Shown here in pieces: positions 38,088 through 48,617 of a stretch of DNA of 64,000 nt. The position numbers were made by a program, and so were the translations under genes. The DNA is taken from assembly GCF_019175345.1 (NCBI RefSeq), contig NZ_CP077717.1, positions 1,092,001 through 1,156,000 of the forward strand. The letters run 5' to 3'. The notes beneath the pieces were generated by a model. It worked only from the letters and a program-made list of their open reading frames with translations. It was not told where the DNA came from and did no database searches. Positions within the stretch are counted from its first letter, which is position 1. Each line of letters opens with the position of its first letter. Source of the DNA: Saccharolobus shibatae B12 (GTDB lineage Archaea > Thermoproteota > Thermoprotei_A > Sulfolobales > Sulfolobaceae).

Positions 38088-38653
38088 AGAAATTGCAATT
38101 CCTTATCTCTAAAAACGTTAAAATAAGTCATTACGGAATTGAGAACGTTAAGAAAATCTGTGGGGTTGATATTGCATATAAGGGTAATCTAGGATTCTCA
38201 GTAGGTGTAAGTATGGATATTAATAGTGGAGAGTATAATTACAAATCTTATGTTGGTGAAGTGAATTTCCCATATATTCCGGGTTTCCTTTTCATGAGGG
38301 AAGCTCCATTAATGATAAAAGCAATAGAGGGTTTGGATTGTCAACTTCTTTTAGTTGATGGTCATGGGATAGCTCATCCTAGGAAAAGCGGAATTGCTGC
38401 AGTTATAGGCGTTCTCCTAGACTTCCCAACAATTGGGGTAGCGAAATCTAGGCTTACGGGTGATTTGGTTAATGAAAGTGACATTACCTATTTATATCTA
38501 AATGGAGAGAAAGTAGGGGTTAAATTCGGTAGATATTTTTATAGTCCAGGAAATAAAGTCGACTTACAAGATTGCATTGAACTAGGTAAGAGGGGTTATC
38601 CTAAAGTTCTAAAAATAGCTGATATGCTCACTAAGAAGATAAAAAAGGAATAA
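38057..38653 (+). CDS. nfi: Endonuclease V
   Basis: A 198-residue endonuclease V, which nicks DNA one nucleotide 3' of deoxyinosine. Metal-binding residues are in CGVDIAYKG (Asp near residue 43) and [13 protein letters not shown] (Asp, His near 110). [12 protein letters not shown] is the lesion-recognition wedge, and GVAKSRLTG follows. It starts 31 nt inside the PTP gene. Deoxyinosine forms rapidly by adenine deamination at high temperature, so this repair fits a hyperthermoacidophile. Confidence 0.95.
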   Translation: MVEKHLLEFLEKLQFLISKNVKISHYGIENVKKICGVDIAYKGNLGFSVGVSMDINSGEYNYKSYVGEVNFPYIPGFLFMREAPLMIKAIEGLDCQLLLVDGHGIAHPRKSGIAAVIGVLLDFPTIGVAKSRLTGDLVNESDITYLYLNGEKVGVKFGRYFYSPGNKVDLQDCIELGKRGYPKVLKIADMLTKKIKKE

Positions 38654-38678
38654 AAGTGCGCGTGCAGTAAATTTAATT

Positions 38679-39275
<597 letters not shown>

Positions 39276-39283
39276 GTAAAGAG

Positions 39284-40270
39284 TTGGAATATTATGCGAT
39301 AGTACATAACGATTTTGATGGGACAGCATCTGCGGCCGTTTACGCTAGAGCAGTGAAATCATTACCTAAAAATGTATTTTTTACAGAGCCAAACAAATTA
39401 CATTCACTTTTGTCTTCATTGGAGTTAAGAGGAGTATATAACGTCATGATCGCGGATTTGGGAATAAACGCTAGTACTTTTGATGAAATTATAAAGAATT
39501 TGAAAAAGCTCATCGAGCAAGGTGCTAACGTGGAGTGGTTTGATCATCATGTTTGGAAGGATGAATGGAAAGAGGAATTGAGAAAAATTGGCGTTTCAGT
39601 ATATCATGATACTTCGACATGTGGTGCAGGAGTTATATATAAATATAAGAATCCCAATGATGATTTTTCTAGGAGATTAGCTTCAGCAGATTGTTCAGTT
39701 GATATATGGCTTCATGATGATCCCATGGGAGAAAAATTGAGAAGAATAGTTGAGAATAACAAGGATTACTCGTGGAAAAATGAGCTAATAAAAATGTTTT
39801 ATAACGGAATATTGTGGAATGATACGTTTGATAAGATGTTAGAGGAAGTAGTTTCCAGAGAGTTAGAGGGCTATAAAAAAGTAATGAAGAGTTATAAGTT
39901 AATACAAATTGACGGCCATAAAGTCGTTGTAGCAGTAAGGTGGAAAGGCCCTCCGGATATAAGCTACGCTTCCCAGTTTTTGATGACTAGGACAAATGCT
40001 TCCGTCTTTGCGTCAGCAAATGGAAGGAGCATTTCTTTTAGAAGTAAGGAGATCGATGTTAGGCAATTTGCTGTTAAATTAGGGGGAGGAGGACATCCCT
40101 TAGCAGCGGGCGCTCAACTAAAAGTTCCCATAATATATAGGTTTTTAAATAGGATTGGGATTAAAGGTCCTATGCTAAATTGGGTTACTAAAGTCGTTCA
40201 AAACACCATAGCAGATGTTGGTTTCATAACATATCAAGAGAGTAAAAAGAGTAGTACTCCACCTTATTAA
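39284..40270 (+). CDS. DHH-family phosphoesterase
   Basis: A 328-residue DHH/DHHA1 protein starting at TTG 39284. Metal-binding motifs are HNDFDGTASAAVYAR (near residue 8), MIADLGIN, EWFDHH (DHH, near 86) and a DCSVD segment. The DHHA1 end has KLGGGGHPLAAGA (around 265). Members degrade short RNAs or single-stranded DNA, or hydrolyse cyclic dinucleotides; which applies here is unknown. Convergent with the metallophosphoesterase gene with a 4-bp overlap. Confidence 0.87.
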   Translation: MEYYAIVHNDFDGTASAAVYARAVKSLPKNVFFTEPNKLHSLLSSLELRGVYNVMIADLGINASTFDEIIKNLKKLIEQGANVEWFDHHVWKDEWKEELRKIGVSVYHDTSTCGAGVIYKYKNPNDDFSRRLASADCSVDIWLHDDPMGEKLRRIVENNKDYSWKNELIKMFYNGILWNDTFDKMLEEVVSRELEGYKKVMKSYKLIQIDGHKVVVAVRWKGPPDISYASQFLMTRTNASVFASANGRSISFRSKEIDVRQFAVKLGGGGHPLAAGAQLKVPIIYRFLNRIGIKGPMLNWVTKVVQNTIADVGFITYQESKKSSTPPY

Positions 40271-40953
40271 AGAGTGTGGATAGTTATAATTCTCTTGTTA
40301 GCTGGTAATGCCACATTGTATACTCTAACACTTTTCACTACTGAGAGTGTCCTTTTTGCATAATGTGCATGGCCATGGATTGCTATATTGGGTAAACAAT
40401 CTTTTCCCTTGGTTGATAACTCCTCTAACACTCTATATCCCAGGTGTGGATATACACTTTTTCTTTCACCGAATACTGTTTCAAAGGTACTAGCGTAATG
40501 AGTTAAAAGAATTTTAATATCTGCTTTAGAATTACAAGTCATTTCGGTGATTTTTTCCAACCTTTTCATATAAAGGTCTTCAGTTATCCCGTTACTTGTT
40601 TGCCACAATGTTGGTTTTTCTAGAACTCCTTCACTACCGATTATTACAAGTCTTCTATTCGCTATCTCAATTTCTACTTTTTCATCCTCTAGCCAAATTA
40701 TATCACCATAATTTTCTCTATAGAATTTTCTATTCTCTATAAAATCTTCATTTCCGAAAATTGAGACTATTTGCTTAACTCTATTTTTTAGGGCGTTATA
40801 TACGGGAGTAAAATGTAGATACTCACCTTTTTCAACTAGATCTCCAGCTAATAACGCTAAATCAGCCTTGATATTACCAAGTTCTCGTAAGGCTAAGAAG
40901 AATTCGGTTAAATACCTAGGTGAGTGTATGTCTGAGGTTGATATGATAAGCAC
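40267..40953 (-). CDS. Calcineurin-like metallophosphoesterase
   Basis: A 228-residue phosphoesterase with the five-block dinuclear metal site: STSDIHSPR (D-x-H, near residue 7), LLAGDLVEKG (GD), FGNEDF (GNxD/E, in place of GNHD), LLTHYAS (H) and AIHGHAHYAKR (GHxH). The substituted GNE may shift substrate preference. The gene is isolated on the minus strand, 31 bp from the divergent DUF763 gene. Substrate unknown. Confidence 0.85.
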   Translation of the reverse strand: MLIISTSDIHSPRYLTEFFLALRELGNIKADLALLAGDLVEKGEYLHFTPVYNALKNRVKQIVSIFGNEDFIENRKFYRENYGDIIWLEDEKVEIEIANRRLVIIGSEGVLEKPTLWQTSNGITEDLYMKRLEKITEMTCNSKADIKILLTHYASTFETVFGERKSVYPHLGYRVLEELSTKGKDCLPNIAIHGHAHYAKRTLSVVKSVRVYNVALPANKRIITIHTL

Positions 40954-40984
40954 ATATATACCTTCTCTTCAGAACTTATAAAAT

Positions 40985-42124
40985 ATGGAAGTAGAGGGAA
41001 TAGCTGACTTACCACTTCACACTGGTCACGTTCCTCCATGGTTAGTTCCCATTATGAAAAGATTAGCTAAGGCAATAGTTGAAATAATGATTCTTGAATT
41101 AGGTCCTCAGAAGGTTGTGGAAAGGTTTTCAAATCCATTATGGTTTCAAGCTTTCAATAATGCGATCGGAATGGATTGGGATTCTTCAGGCTCTACAACC
41201 GTAACATTAGGTATTTTGAAGGATATTATAAACCCTAAGGTCCACGGTTTTGCTGTGCTGGGAGGGAAAGGTAAAAATGCTCTAAAGGTTCCAGAAGAGG
41301 TAGATATGCTAATTTTTGATATAGATAAGAATAAGATTAAAAATATAAGTAAGATAGTAGCAAAAGTTGATTCAACCTTAGTTCAGGATGGGCACCAACT
41401 ATATCATCACTCCATGCTTGTAACCCAGGATGGAAAATGGAGCGTAATCCAGCAGGGTATGAATTTAGAAACGAAGTTCGCTAGGAGATATCATTGGAAA
41501 GAAGCTGATAATTTTGTGGTAGAACCTCATACTGCAATATCTGGTATTAAGACTAACGTTGTAGTTAACGTAATAGATAGAGATAAGGATAGGACAAGGA
41601 AGTTAATATTAGATTTGCTGAGGGAGAATCCCAATAAGATAGTTTCCTTATATACTCAAGCAATGGCTATGCTTAAAGGTCAATCAACTTTAGACATGTG
41701 GATAAAAGGAGGATCAATAGCGTTCGTATCCAAAGAGGCTAGATTAATTTACATGAAGCCCGTAGATGTTAATAGAATCAAACAAGTACTAAGGGAAATG
41801 TATGAATCTAACCCACTTACATTTGAGGAAGCACTAATTAATGGTTTAGGTCCCTCCACAGCTAGAGCATTATACTTAATAGCTGATCTAATATATAATG
41901 AGCCACCATCGTACAAAGACCCAGTGAATTACCCTTATGATCCATTTAAGTACGCATTTGCTATTGGAGGTAAAGATGGTATTCCATATCCAGTTAATAG
42001 GAAAGCTGCTTGGGAGGTGATATATACCTTAGAGGATTTTATAGCTAGAGCTAAGCTTGAAGATAGTGATAAACGATTAGCCTTAAGGAAGTTAAAAGAA
42101 CTTTCTAAAGGTATTGAGAAATAA
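40985..42124 (+). CDS. DUF763 family protein
   Basis: A 379-residue protein of the DUF763 family, recognised by GIADLPLHTGHVPPWLVPIM at the start, FQAFNNAIGMDWDSSGSTT and the mid region QDGHQLYHHSMLVTQDG. GLGPSTARALYLIADLIY near residue 290 resembles a helix-hairpin-helix element, which hints at DNA binding. The family is linked to DNA repair by occurrence in thermophiles, but I know of no proven reaction. It stands alone between divergent and downstream genes. Confidence 0.85.
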   Translation: MEVEGIADLPLHTGHVPPWLVPIMKRLAKAIVEIMILELGPQKVVERFSNPLWFQAFNNAIGMDWDSSGSTTVTLGILKDIINPKVHGFAVLGGKGKNALKVPEEVDMLIFDIDKNKIKNISKIVAKVDSTLVQDGHQLYHHSMLVTQDGKWSVIQQGMNLETKFARRYHWKEADNFVVEPHTAISGIKTNVVVNVIDRDKDRTRKLILDLLRENPNKIVSLYTQAMAMLKGQSTLDMWIKGGSIAFVSKEARLIYMKPVDVNRIKQVLREMYESNPLTFEEALINGLGPSTARALYLIADLIYNEPPSYKDPVNYPYDPFKYAFAIGGKDGIPYPVNRKAAWEVIYTLEDFIARAKLEDSDKRLALRKLKELSKGIEK

Positions 42125-42199
42125 CATAAGCAAGGAAATATAAATCCAGTATAAGAATGGTCGTAAAATTAAATGGACTGAGCTATAAGTGGAAAAGTA

Positions 42200-42210
42200 C
42201 TTAAATATAA
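42200..42210 (+). promoter_or_regulatory. TATA box of the PhoU-like gene
   Basis: CTTAAATATAA is centred about 28 nt upstream of the ATG at 42233, consistent with a leaderless transcript. It sits in the 108-bp gap after the DUF763 gene. Confidence 0.5.
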
Positions 42211-42232
42211 TTGTCTACTATACTGTTTTAGA

Positions 42233-42895
42233 ATGTTTAAATTAAGACTAAATAATAAGGAAGAAGAGGTATTTGAGAGAATTACCTTTACTGCAGAACT
42301 AATAGGCGAAGCAGTAAAGATTTTGCAAAATGAAGTAGATCATGTAAGAAAGGGGGAATACGATCAAATTCCCGCAGATTTAATTAAAATTAAATCTATT
42401 CACGAAAGAGCTGGAATGTTACGTGAGGAAATACTTTCAACTCTTTATGGAGAGGCATTTTTACCAGACTTTAAGGAATCAATGGTAATGTTGGCTCAAG
42501 CCCTTTTTAATACTTTGAGTTCCGTAAAAGACGCGGCTAGGGCTTTGGGGTCTAGGAAGGTTGATGTAAAATGTATTACAATTCTATCAGATATGCTAAT
42601 TACGTATCTAGCATTGGTCAATGAGGCATCACTTAAGATCCACGAATTAACGAGGCATTTAGGATCAGATGTTGAAGTTTCATTAAAACTAAGTAGGGAA
42701 ATACAAGCAATGGAGAGAGAAGGGGATGATATTAAAGATACTCTTCTGCAGAGGCTTTATGAGATAGAGAAAGAGATTGATATTATAAGTATATTGCAAA
42801 TGAAAGATGTAATCATATTTATAGACGATATATTGGATTCGTTAGAAGATGCTACATTAAGTGTGGAAATATTCTACGCTACATTAAAGTCCTAA
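42233..42895 (+). CDS. DUF47 / PhoU-like phosphate transport regulator
   Basis: A 220-residue all-helical protein of the DUF47 group, distant PhoU relatives that partner PiT permeases. Two three-helix units with acidic, metal-binding-type patterns are visible (EREGDDIKDTLLQRLYE matches the PhoU ExxxD pattern, near residue 162, and IIFIDDILDSLEDA near 195). It meets the PiT gene tail-to-tail with a 12-bp overlap. It probably controls phosphate uptake rather than transporting it. Confidence 0.88.
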   Translation: MFKLRLNNKEEEVFERITFTAELIGEAVKILQNEVDHVRKGEYDQIPADLIKIKSIHERAGMLREEILSTLYGEAFLPDFKESMVMLAQALFNTLSSVKDAARALGSRKVDVKCITILSDMLITYLALVNEASLKIHELTRHLGSDVEVSLKLSREIQAMEREGDDIKDTLLQRLYEIEKEIDIISILQMKDVIIFIDDILDSLEDATLSVEIFYATLKS

Positions 42896-43870
42896 TATAC
42901 TCTTTATTACTCCAAATATTGCCAATGAAAGTATTATAGCGAAAATTGGAGATGTGGCCCAACTCCTAAATATCTGCATTACTTGTTTTCTAACATCAGA
43001 TGTAAAACTTCTAAAACTAAGCCCTACTATACCACCAACTATGGTTTGAGTTATCGATAGAGGTATTCCTAGAATTGTGAAAATTTCATTTATAACATTA
43101 CTTCCTATTAATGCTGATGACGCACCTAAATATCCTAATTTAGTTATACGAAATCCTACCCTTATTGCTATTCTTTGACTAGTCAAAACTCCTAATGCTG
43201 CAGATATACCATAAAGAGGTATCACAAGGTATGCTGGAGCAGAGAGTAGTGCAGAAGATACTATTATACCTATCGCATTAGCTCCAACTATAAATGATGT
43301 AAAGGCTGACGAGAATAGTATAAGGTTTCTATATATTGCAATCTGTTTAATAATACGAGTCTCTGCACTTATAACCTTATTCAACGTTAAATATAATAGA
43401 AGGGAAAATCCAATTGCAACTAATGGCGAGATAATCCACGAGCTTACTATCACCCAGAATTTTATCCAGTCTAACTCTATAAATCCATGCGATATTAAGG
43501 TTAGTATCGCAATTGATGGATAAAACGTTTGGCTTAAAGAGGAAGGGATACCTGATTTATTTAAATAATAAAAGGTGATTATTGATGAGGATAATGCGGT
43601 AAAAATAGCTATAGCCACGTACAAACTATTTCCATATACTACCCCATAAACACTATGTAGCATAGTTAAACTACCTAATACTACACCTACTAAAATAGAT
43701 ATCATATTTAATATGTAAGCATATCTTCTTTTGATGGCATTAGTTGCAAACAATATACCTAATGACGTTGCATTATTGTTCGCTCCTATCACGTAACTGG
43801 ATATTAGTCCTACAATAAATAATAGATATTCAATAATGTTCTGCGTTGAGATTATTATTGTGATTACCAT
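42884..43870 (-). CDS. Inorganic phosphate transporter, PiT family
   Basis: A 328-residue membrane protein with about ten helices in two repeats. Each repeat carries the PiT glycine-asparagine motif: VIGANNNATSLGILFAT (near residue 26) and IVGANAIGIIVS (near 200), in place of GANDxAN. It should import phosphate with protons or sodium. Its start is 41 nt inside the upstream RHH regulator gene, so the regulator and the permease are surely co-expressed. The DUF47 partner gene converges on it. Confidence 0.88.
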   Translation of the reverse strand: MVITIIISTQNIIEYLLFIVGLISSYVIGANNNATSLGILFATNAIKRRYAYILNMISILVGVVLGSLTMLHSVYGVVYGNSLYVAIAIFTALSSSIITFYYLNKSGIPSSLSQTFYPSIAILTLISHGFIELDWIKFWVIVSSWIISPLVAIGFSLLLYLTLNKVISAETRIIKQIAIYRNLILFSSAFTSFIVGANAIGIIVSSALLSAPAYLVIPLYGISAALGVLTSQRIAIRVGFRITKLGYLGASSALIGSNVINEIFTILGIPLSITQTIVGGIVGLSFRSFTSDVRKQVMQIFRSWATSPIFAIILSLAIFGVIKSILGL

Positions 43871-44060
43871 TTCTTTTTAGGTACCCTAAATAGTAGATTA
43901 TGGCATCTCTTATAAAATCGCTTCTGTTAGTATATCCTAAGTCTCTTGCAATATTATCGACTTTTCTTATAAACTCGTCCTCCAATTTAAAAGATATCGT
44001 CACTGTCCCGGTAATTTCTAACTCAAATGTTTGGTCATCCACCTTTTTCAAGCTCGTCAT
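43830..44060 (-). CDS. Ribbon-helix-helix (CopG-type) DNA-binding protein
   Basis: A 76-residue RHH protein. The strand VTISFKLEDEFIRKVDNIARDLGYTNRSDFIRDAIIYYLGYL (residues about 20-61) has the strand, helix and helix of the CopG/NikR fold; an N-terminal extension includes a possible extra strand. The ATG at 44060 is chosen because a TATA-like sequence at 44080-44088 lies about 25 nt upstream. ATGAATCAT (44061-44069), a 4-1-4 palindrome, sits just before the start and could be an autoregulatory site. It overlaps the PiT gene by 41 nt, suggesting it controls phosphate uptake. Confidence 0.8.
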   Translation of the reverse strand: MTSLKKVDDQTFELEITGTVTISFKLEDEFIRKVDNIARDLGYTNRSDFIRDAIIYYLGYLKRNGNHNNNLNAEHY

Positions 44061-44079
44061 ATGAATCATAAATAGTATA

Positions 44080-44088
44080 TGATATAAG
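44080..44088 (-). promoter_or_regulatory. TATA box of the RHH/PiT operon
   Basis: On the minus strand it reads CTTATATCA, centred about 24 nt before the ATG at 44060. It supports the shorter start of the RHH gene. Confidence 0.45.
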
Positions 44089-44227
44089 TACATAAACATT
44101 TTGTCTTGTTTTCCAACACTATACTTATATAACTCTATCTACTACAATGAAAAATTTTCAACGTATTTCTTAATGGAAAGTAGGGTGATAGTGCTTAAAA
44201 ACCTTTTGCGAGAAGTAAAATAAGTTT

Positions 44228-46375
44228 ATGAGCTTAGAATTAGAGTGGATGTCAGTAGAGGACCTAAAATTACCTAGTAACGTTATTGATATAATAAAAA
44301 ATAGGGGTATAAAAAAACTTAACCCGCCTCAAACTGAAGCGGTAAAAAAAGGACTATTAGATGGCAATAGACTACTATTAACCTCACCTACCGGTTCTGG
44401 GAAGACACTAATAGCAGAGATGGGAATAATTTCATTTCTTCTAAAAAACGGAGGAAAAGCAATATATGTGACTCCACTTAGGGCTCTTACGAATGAAAAG
44501 TATTTAACTTTCAAGGACTGGGAATCAATAGGTTTTAAAGTAGCTATGACCTCTGGTGATTACGATACAGATGATGCTTGGTTGAAGAATTACGATATTA
44601 TAATCACCACTTACGAGAAGTTAGATTCCCTATGGCGTCATAGGCCAGATTGGCTTAATGAGGTTAATTATTTCGTATTAGACGAATTACATTACCTTAA
44701 TGATCCTGAAAGGGGGCCAGTGGTTGAGAGCGTCACAATAAGGGCCAAAAGGAGGAATCTATTGGCATTGAGTGCCACAATAAGTAACTACAAACAAATA
44801 GCCAAATGGCTAGGTGCAGAACCAGTGGCAACTAATTGGAGACCAGTTCCCCTCATAGAAGGTGTTATGTATCCAGAAAGGAAGAAGAAGGAATATACTA
44901 TACTTTTCAGAGATAATACTACCAGGAAGGTTCACGGAGATGACGCCATAATAGCTTATACTCTAGATAGTCTAAGCAAAAATGGGCAAGTTTTAGTTTT
45001 TAGGAATTCCAGGAAAATGGCAGAAAGTACAGCATTAAAGATTGCAAATTACATGAATTTTGTAAGTTTAGATGAGAAAGCCATATCTGAGATTTTAAAA
45101 CAATTGGATGATATCGAGGAAGGTGGAAGTGATGAAAAAGAGCTACTAAAATCTCTTATAAGTAAGGGAGTTGCGTATCATCACGCTGGACTATCAAAGG
45201 CGTTAAGGGATATAATAGAGGAGAGTTTCCGGAAAAGAAAAATAAAAGTGATCGTAGCAACTCCAACCTTGGCAGCTGGCGTAAATTTACCTGCTAGAAC
45301 AGTAATAATAGGAGATATTTATCGATTCAATAGGAAGATAGCTGGATATTATGATGAAATTCCAGTTATGGAATATAAGCAAATGAGTGGAAGAGCTGGT
45401 AGACCTGGTTTTGATCAGATTGGCGAGTCAATAATTGTGGTAAGGGATAAAGAAGACGTAGATCGAGTATTTAAGAAATACATACTATCTGATGTTGAAC
45501 CCATTGAATCTAAACTGGGTAGTGAAAGGGCATTTTACACGTTCTTACTCGGCATACTTTCTGCTGAAGGTAGTCTGAGTGAAAAACAGTTGGAAGGCTT
45601 TGTATATGAATCTCTGCTTGCAAAGTCACTAGTTGACGTTTATTTTGATAGGGCCATAAGGTGGCTATCAGAGCATTCTTTCATTAGAGAGGAAAATAAT
45701 ACGTTTACTTTAACTAATTTTGGAAAGAGGGTTGCTGATCTATATATAAATCCATTTACTGCTGACATCATAAGAAAGGGGCTTGAGGGACATAAGGCTT
45801 CGTGTGAAATAGCTTACCTCCATTTACTAGCGTTTACTCCAGATGGACCATTAGTATCAGTTGGAAGGAATGAGGAAGAAGAGCTAATTGAATTGCTGGA
45901 AGACCTAGAGTGTGAGCTGTTAGTAGAGGAACCTTATGAGGAAGACGAATATTCCCTTTACTTAAATGCGTTAAAAGTGGCGTTGATAATGAAGGATTGG
46001 ATAGATGAAGTTGACGAAGATACCATATTGGGTAAATATAACATAGGTTCTGGAGATTTGAGAAATATCGTTGAAACTATGGACTGGTTAACCTATAGTG
46101 CTTACCATTTATCTAAAGAGTTAAGGTTAGATGATCACAGCGATAAACTTAGGGTCTTGAACTTAAGAGTAGCTGATGGTGTAAAGGAAGAGCTATTAGA
46201 ATTAGTTCAAATAGGTGGTGTAGGTAGGAAGAGAGCTAGATTATTGTACAATAACGGAATTAAAGGACTAGGTGATGTTGTAATGAATCCAGATAAAGTT
46301 AGGAACTTGTTAGGCCAAAAACTAGGTGAGAGAGTTGTCCAAGAGGCTGCAAGATTACTTAATAGATTTCATTAA
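44228..46375 (+). CDS. hel308: Hel308/Hjm DNA helicase
   Basis: A 715-residue superfamily 2 helicase that unwinds lagging strands at stalled forks and Holliday-type junctions. The Q motif is [11 protein letters not shown], motif [10 protein letters not shown] (around residue 54), motif II DELH (around 151), motif III LSATI, motif [11 protein letters not shown], motif [15 protein letters not shown] and motif [12 protein letters not shown] (around 390). The C-terminal ratchet and helix-hairpin-helix domain [19 protein letters not shown] are present. A small frame overlaps its last 50 nt. Confidence 0.97.
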   Translation: MSLELEWMSVEDLKLPSNVIDIIKNRGIKKLNPPQTEAVKKGLLDGNRLLLTSPTGSGKTLIAEMGIISFLLKNGGKAIYVTPLRALTNEKYLTFKDWESIGFKVAMTSGDYDTDDAWLKNYDIIITTYEKLDSLWRHRPDWLNEVNYFVLDELHYLNDPERGPVVESVTIRAKRRNLLALSATISNYKQIAKWLGAEPVATNWRPVPLIEGVMYPERKKKEYTILFRDNTTRKVHGDDAIIAYTLDSLSKNGQVLVFRNSRKMAESTALKIANYMNFVSLDEKAISEILKQLDDIEEGGSDEKELLKSLISKGVAYHHAGLSKALRDIIEESFRKRKIKVIVATPTLAAGVNLPARTVIIGDIYRFNRKIAGYYDEIPVMEYKQMSGRAGRPGFDQIGESIIVVRDKEDVDRVFKKYILSDVEPIESKLGSERAFYTFLLGILSAEGSLSEKQLEGFVYESLLAKSLVDVYFDRAIRWLSEHSFIREENNTFTLTNFGKRVADLYINPFTADIIRKGLEGHKASCEIAYLHLLAFTPDGPLVSVGRNEEEELIELLEDLECELLVEEPYEEDEYSLYLNALKVALIMKDWIDEVDEDTILGKYNIGSGDLRNIVETMDWLTYSAYHLSKELRLDDHSDKLRVLNLRVADGVKEELLELVQIGGVGRKRARLLYNNGIKGLGDVVMNPDKVRNLLGQKLGERVVQEAARLLNRFH

Positions 46376-46511
46376 TTTGCCAAACGGAGAAATATTCATT
46401 GTAAGGGATGAGTGTGATACATTAAAGAGGCTTAGGCTAATCCTTTTAGCCTTGGGTCAAGAGGTACAACTTAACAATTGTGAAGAGTTGATTTGTAGAA
46501 AAAAGGTTTGA
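46326..46511 (+). CDS. Small hypothetical protein overlapping the hel308 end
   Basis: A 61-residue frame starting at GTG 46326, 50 nt inside hel308, and ending one base before the convergent pccB stop. Beyond the hel308 stop the sequence looks protein-like ([27 protein letters not shown]) with a plausible strand-helix pattern and Sulfolobus-like codon use, and the 136-bp stretch would otherwise be empty. The exact start is uncertain. No function is known. Confidence 0.45.
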   Translation: MRELSKRLQDYLIDFINLPNGEIFIVRDECDTLKRLRLILLALGQEVQLNNCEELICRKKV

Positions 46512-48083
46512 TCAGAGAGGTATGTTGCCATGTTTCTTGGGGTATCTGAATTCCCTCTTATTTCTTAACATTTCTAATCCTCTAGCTATTACCTTTCTGG
46601 TGTCCTTAGGCTCAATGACGTCATCTATTAAACCTTTCTCGGCTGCCCAATAAGGATTAGCGAACAATTTCTTATACTCTGCAATTTTTTGTTTCAAGAG
46701 TTCCTCTGGATTTTGAGCACTTTGTATTTCCCTTCTATATAATATTCTAACTGCACCTTCTGGACCAGTTACAGCTATCTCCGCAGAAGGCCAAGCGTAA
46801 ACCAAATCAGCACCTAAACTTTTAATGCTCATTGCAATATGAGCACCACCGTAAGACCTTCTTACAATAACTGTAATTTTTGGTACTGTGGCCTCAGAGA
46901 ATGCGTATAACATTTTAGCACCATGCCTTATTATCCCTTTATACTCTTGGTCTGTCCCTGGAACATATCCTGGAGTGTCAACTAAGCTTATTAACGGTAT
47001 GTTGAACGCATCGCAGAATCTGATAAATCTAGCAGCCTTATCCGCAGCATCAATATCTATTGCTCCTCCATAATATGCTGAATTGTTTGCGACAATTCCC
47101 ACGACGTTTCCATTTATCCTTCCAAATCCCACAGTAATATTTTGTGCCCATAATTTGTGAACTTCCAAGAATTCGCTATTGTCAACTATATTGTATATTA
47201 ATTCCCTTATGTCAAATGGCTTTACTGAGTCTGTAGGTACAATTGATTCAGCACTCTGCACTGCCCTATCAGCAGGATCACCGGTATCAACATATGGAGG
47301 TTCTTCCATATTATTTGAAGGCAAGTAAGACAGTAACCTCTTAGTTATGTTTATTGCATCTTGTTCATTTTCAGCCACAAAGTGAACTACTCCAGATTTT
47401 GTTGCGTGTACTATTGCACCACCTAGATCTTGATAACTCACTTCTTCGCCTATTGATACTTTAGTAATCTCTGGTCCGGTTACAAACATGTAATATGCGT
47501 CTCCTTTTATCATTATTAGGAAGTCAGTAAGAGCAGGAGAGTAGACTGCACCTCCAGCTGCTGGCCCTGCCATAATGGTAATTTGTGGAATTACTCCAGA
47601 AGCCATTACGTTCATCTTGAACACTGCACCATATCCTTCTAGCGATAGTGCACCCTCTTGTATCCTTGCTCCACCAGAATCGTTTATTCCTATTACTGGA
47701 GCACCAACTTTTATGGCTAGCTCATAAGCTCTAACTATCTTATTTGCGTGTGTTTCTCCTAGACTTCCTCCGAGTACCGTAAAGTCTTGAGCATAGGCGA
47801 AAACTTGTCTACCATCAATTTTTCCCCATCCAGCTATTACTCCGTCTCCGTAAAACCTATTCTTATCTAACCCAAATTCAGTTGCTCTAGTAGTGGCAAA
47901 AGTCAATATTTCATTGAACGTTCCTTCATCGAACAGCTGATTTAATCTTTCCCTTGCCGTTAGTTTACCTTTACCATGCTGGAAGTTTATCTTCTCTTCT
48001 CCTCCACCCTTATATACCTTTTCCTTTAATATTTTCAAATCTTCAATTAATTTATCCATTGGAGGTTTTTCATATAGAGCCAT
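46512..48083 (-). CDS. pccB: Acetyl-/propionyl-CoA carboxylase, carboxyltransferase subunit
   Basis: A 523-residue biotin-dependent carboxyltransferase. Two crotonase-like halves are visible: GKLTARERLNQLFDEGTF then INDSGGARIQEGALSLEGYG (N-domain oxyanion region), and DTPGYVPGTDQEYKGIIRHGAKMLYAF (C-domain). It moves carboxylate from biotin to acetyl-CoA or propionyl-CoA, the CO2-fixing step of the 3-hydroxypropionate/4-hydroxybutyrate cycle in Sulfolobales. It is 24 bp downstream of accB on the same strand. Confidence 0.96.
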   Translation of the reverse strand: MALYEKPPMDKLIEDLKILKEKVYKGGGEEKINFQHGKGKLTARERLNQLFDEGTFNEILTFATTRATEFGLDKNRFYGDGVIAGWGKIDGRQVFAYAQDFTVLGGSLGETHANKIVRAYELAIKVGAPVIGINDSGGARIQEGALSLEGYGAVFKMNVMASGVIPQITIMAGPAAGGAVYSPALTDFLIMIKGDAYYMFVTGPEITKVSIGEEVSYQDLGGAIVHATKSGVVHFVAENEQDAINITKRLLSYLPSNNMEEPPYVDTGDPADRAVQSAESIVPTDSVKPFDIRELIYNIVDNSEFLEVHKLWAQNITVGFGRINGNVVGIVANNSAYYGGAIDIDAADKAARFIRFCDAFNIPLISLVDTPGYVPGTDQEYKGIIRHGAKMLYAFSEATVPKITVIVRRSYGGAHIAMSIKSLGADLVYAWPSAEIAVTGPEGAVRILYRREIQSAQNPEELLKQKIAEYKKLFANPYWAAEKGLIDDVIEPKDTRKVIARGLEMLRNKREFRYPKKHGNIPL

Positions 48084-48107
48084 TTATCTCACCTCATAAC
48101 TGTAAAA

Positions 48108-48617
48108 CTATTTTATAACAATTAAAATATCTCCCTTCTTTACACCTTGTCCTTCCTTGATCAGAATTTTTTGCACGATCCCACCTATTGGCGATGAGAT
48201 TACCGTTTCTGCCTTCATCGCTTCAATGGATAACAAAGGTTGACCCTTATTTACTGCATCTCCTTCCTTTACTCTAATTTTAACTATCCTTCCAAATAAT
48301 GGAGATACAATTTCTCCTTCCTTTCCTCTAATTATTTCCTCAACTCTTTCTTCTCCTTTTACTGGAATTTCAGTTACCTTATCTAACCTTAAGAAATCTT
48401 GATTGTTGAAGATCAAAGTACCATCAGACTCTATGAAAACATAATATTTTTTCCCATTAATCTCAAATAAATACTCATTTTCCCTATTGCCTGGTCCTAG
48501 ATATTTTACTTCATAATTTTTATCTCCTATTTTTATTTTATCAAGACTGTTGCCGCTCTGTTCATAGGATACTAAATACGTATCTCCCAATTCGCTATAA
48601 AGTCTAAACAGCCTCAT
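48108..48617 (-). CDS. accB: Biotin carboxyl carrier protein of acyl-CoA carboxylase
   Basis: A 169-residue carrier. The C-terminal 75 residues are a biotinyl domain with the lysine of SIEAMKAETV; the N-terminal 90 residues hold a beta-rich linking domain (YLVSYEQSGNSLDKIKIGDKNYEV). The ATG at 48617 shares one base with the accC stop (TAATG), so translation is coupled and the longer frame is not needed. It shuttles carboxybiotin between AccC and PccB. Confidence 0.95.
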   Translation of the reverse strand: MRLFRLYSELGDTYLVSYEQSGNSLDKIKIGDKNYEVKYLGPGNRENEYLFEINGKKYYVFIESDGTLIFNNQDFLRLDKVTEIPVKGEERVEEIIRGKEGEIVSPLFGRIVKIRVKEGDAVNKGQPLLSIEAMKAETVISSPIGGIVQKILIKEGQGVKKGDILIVIK

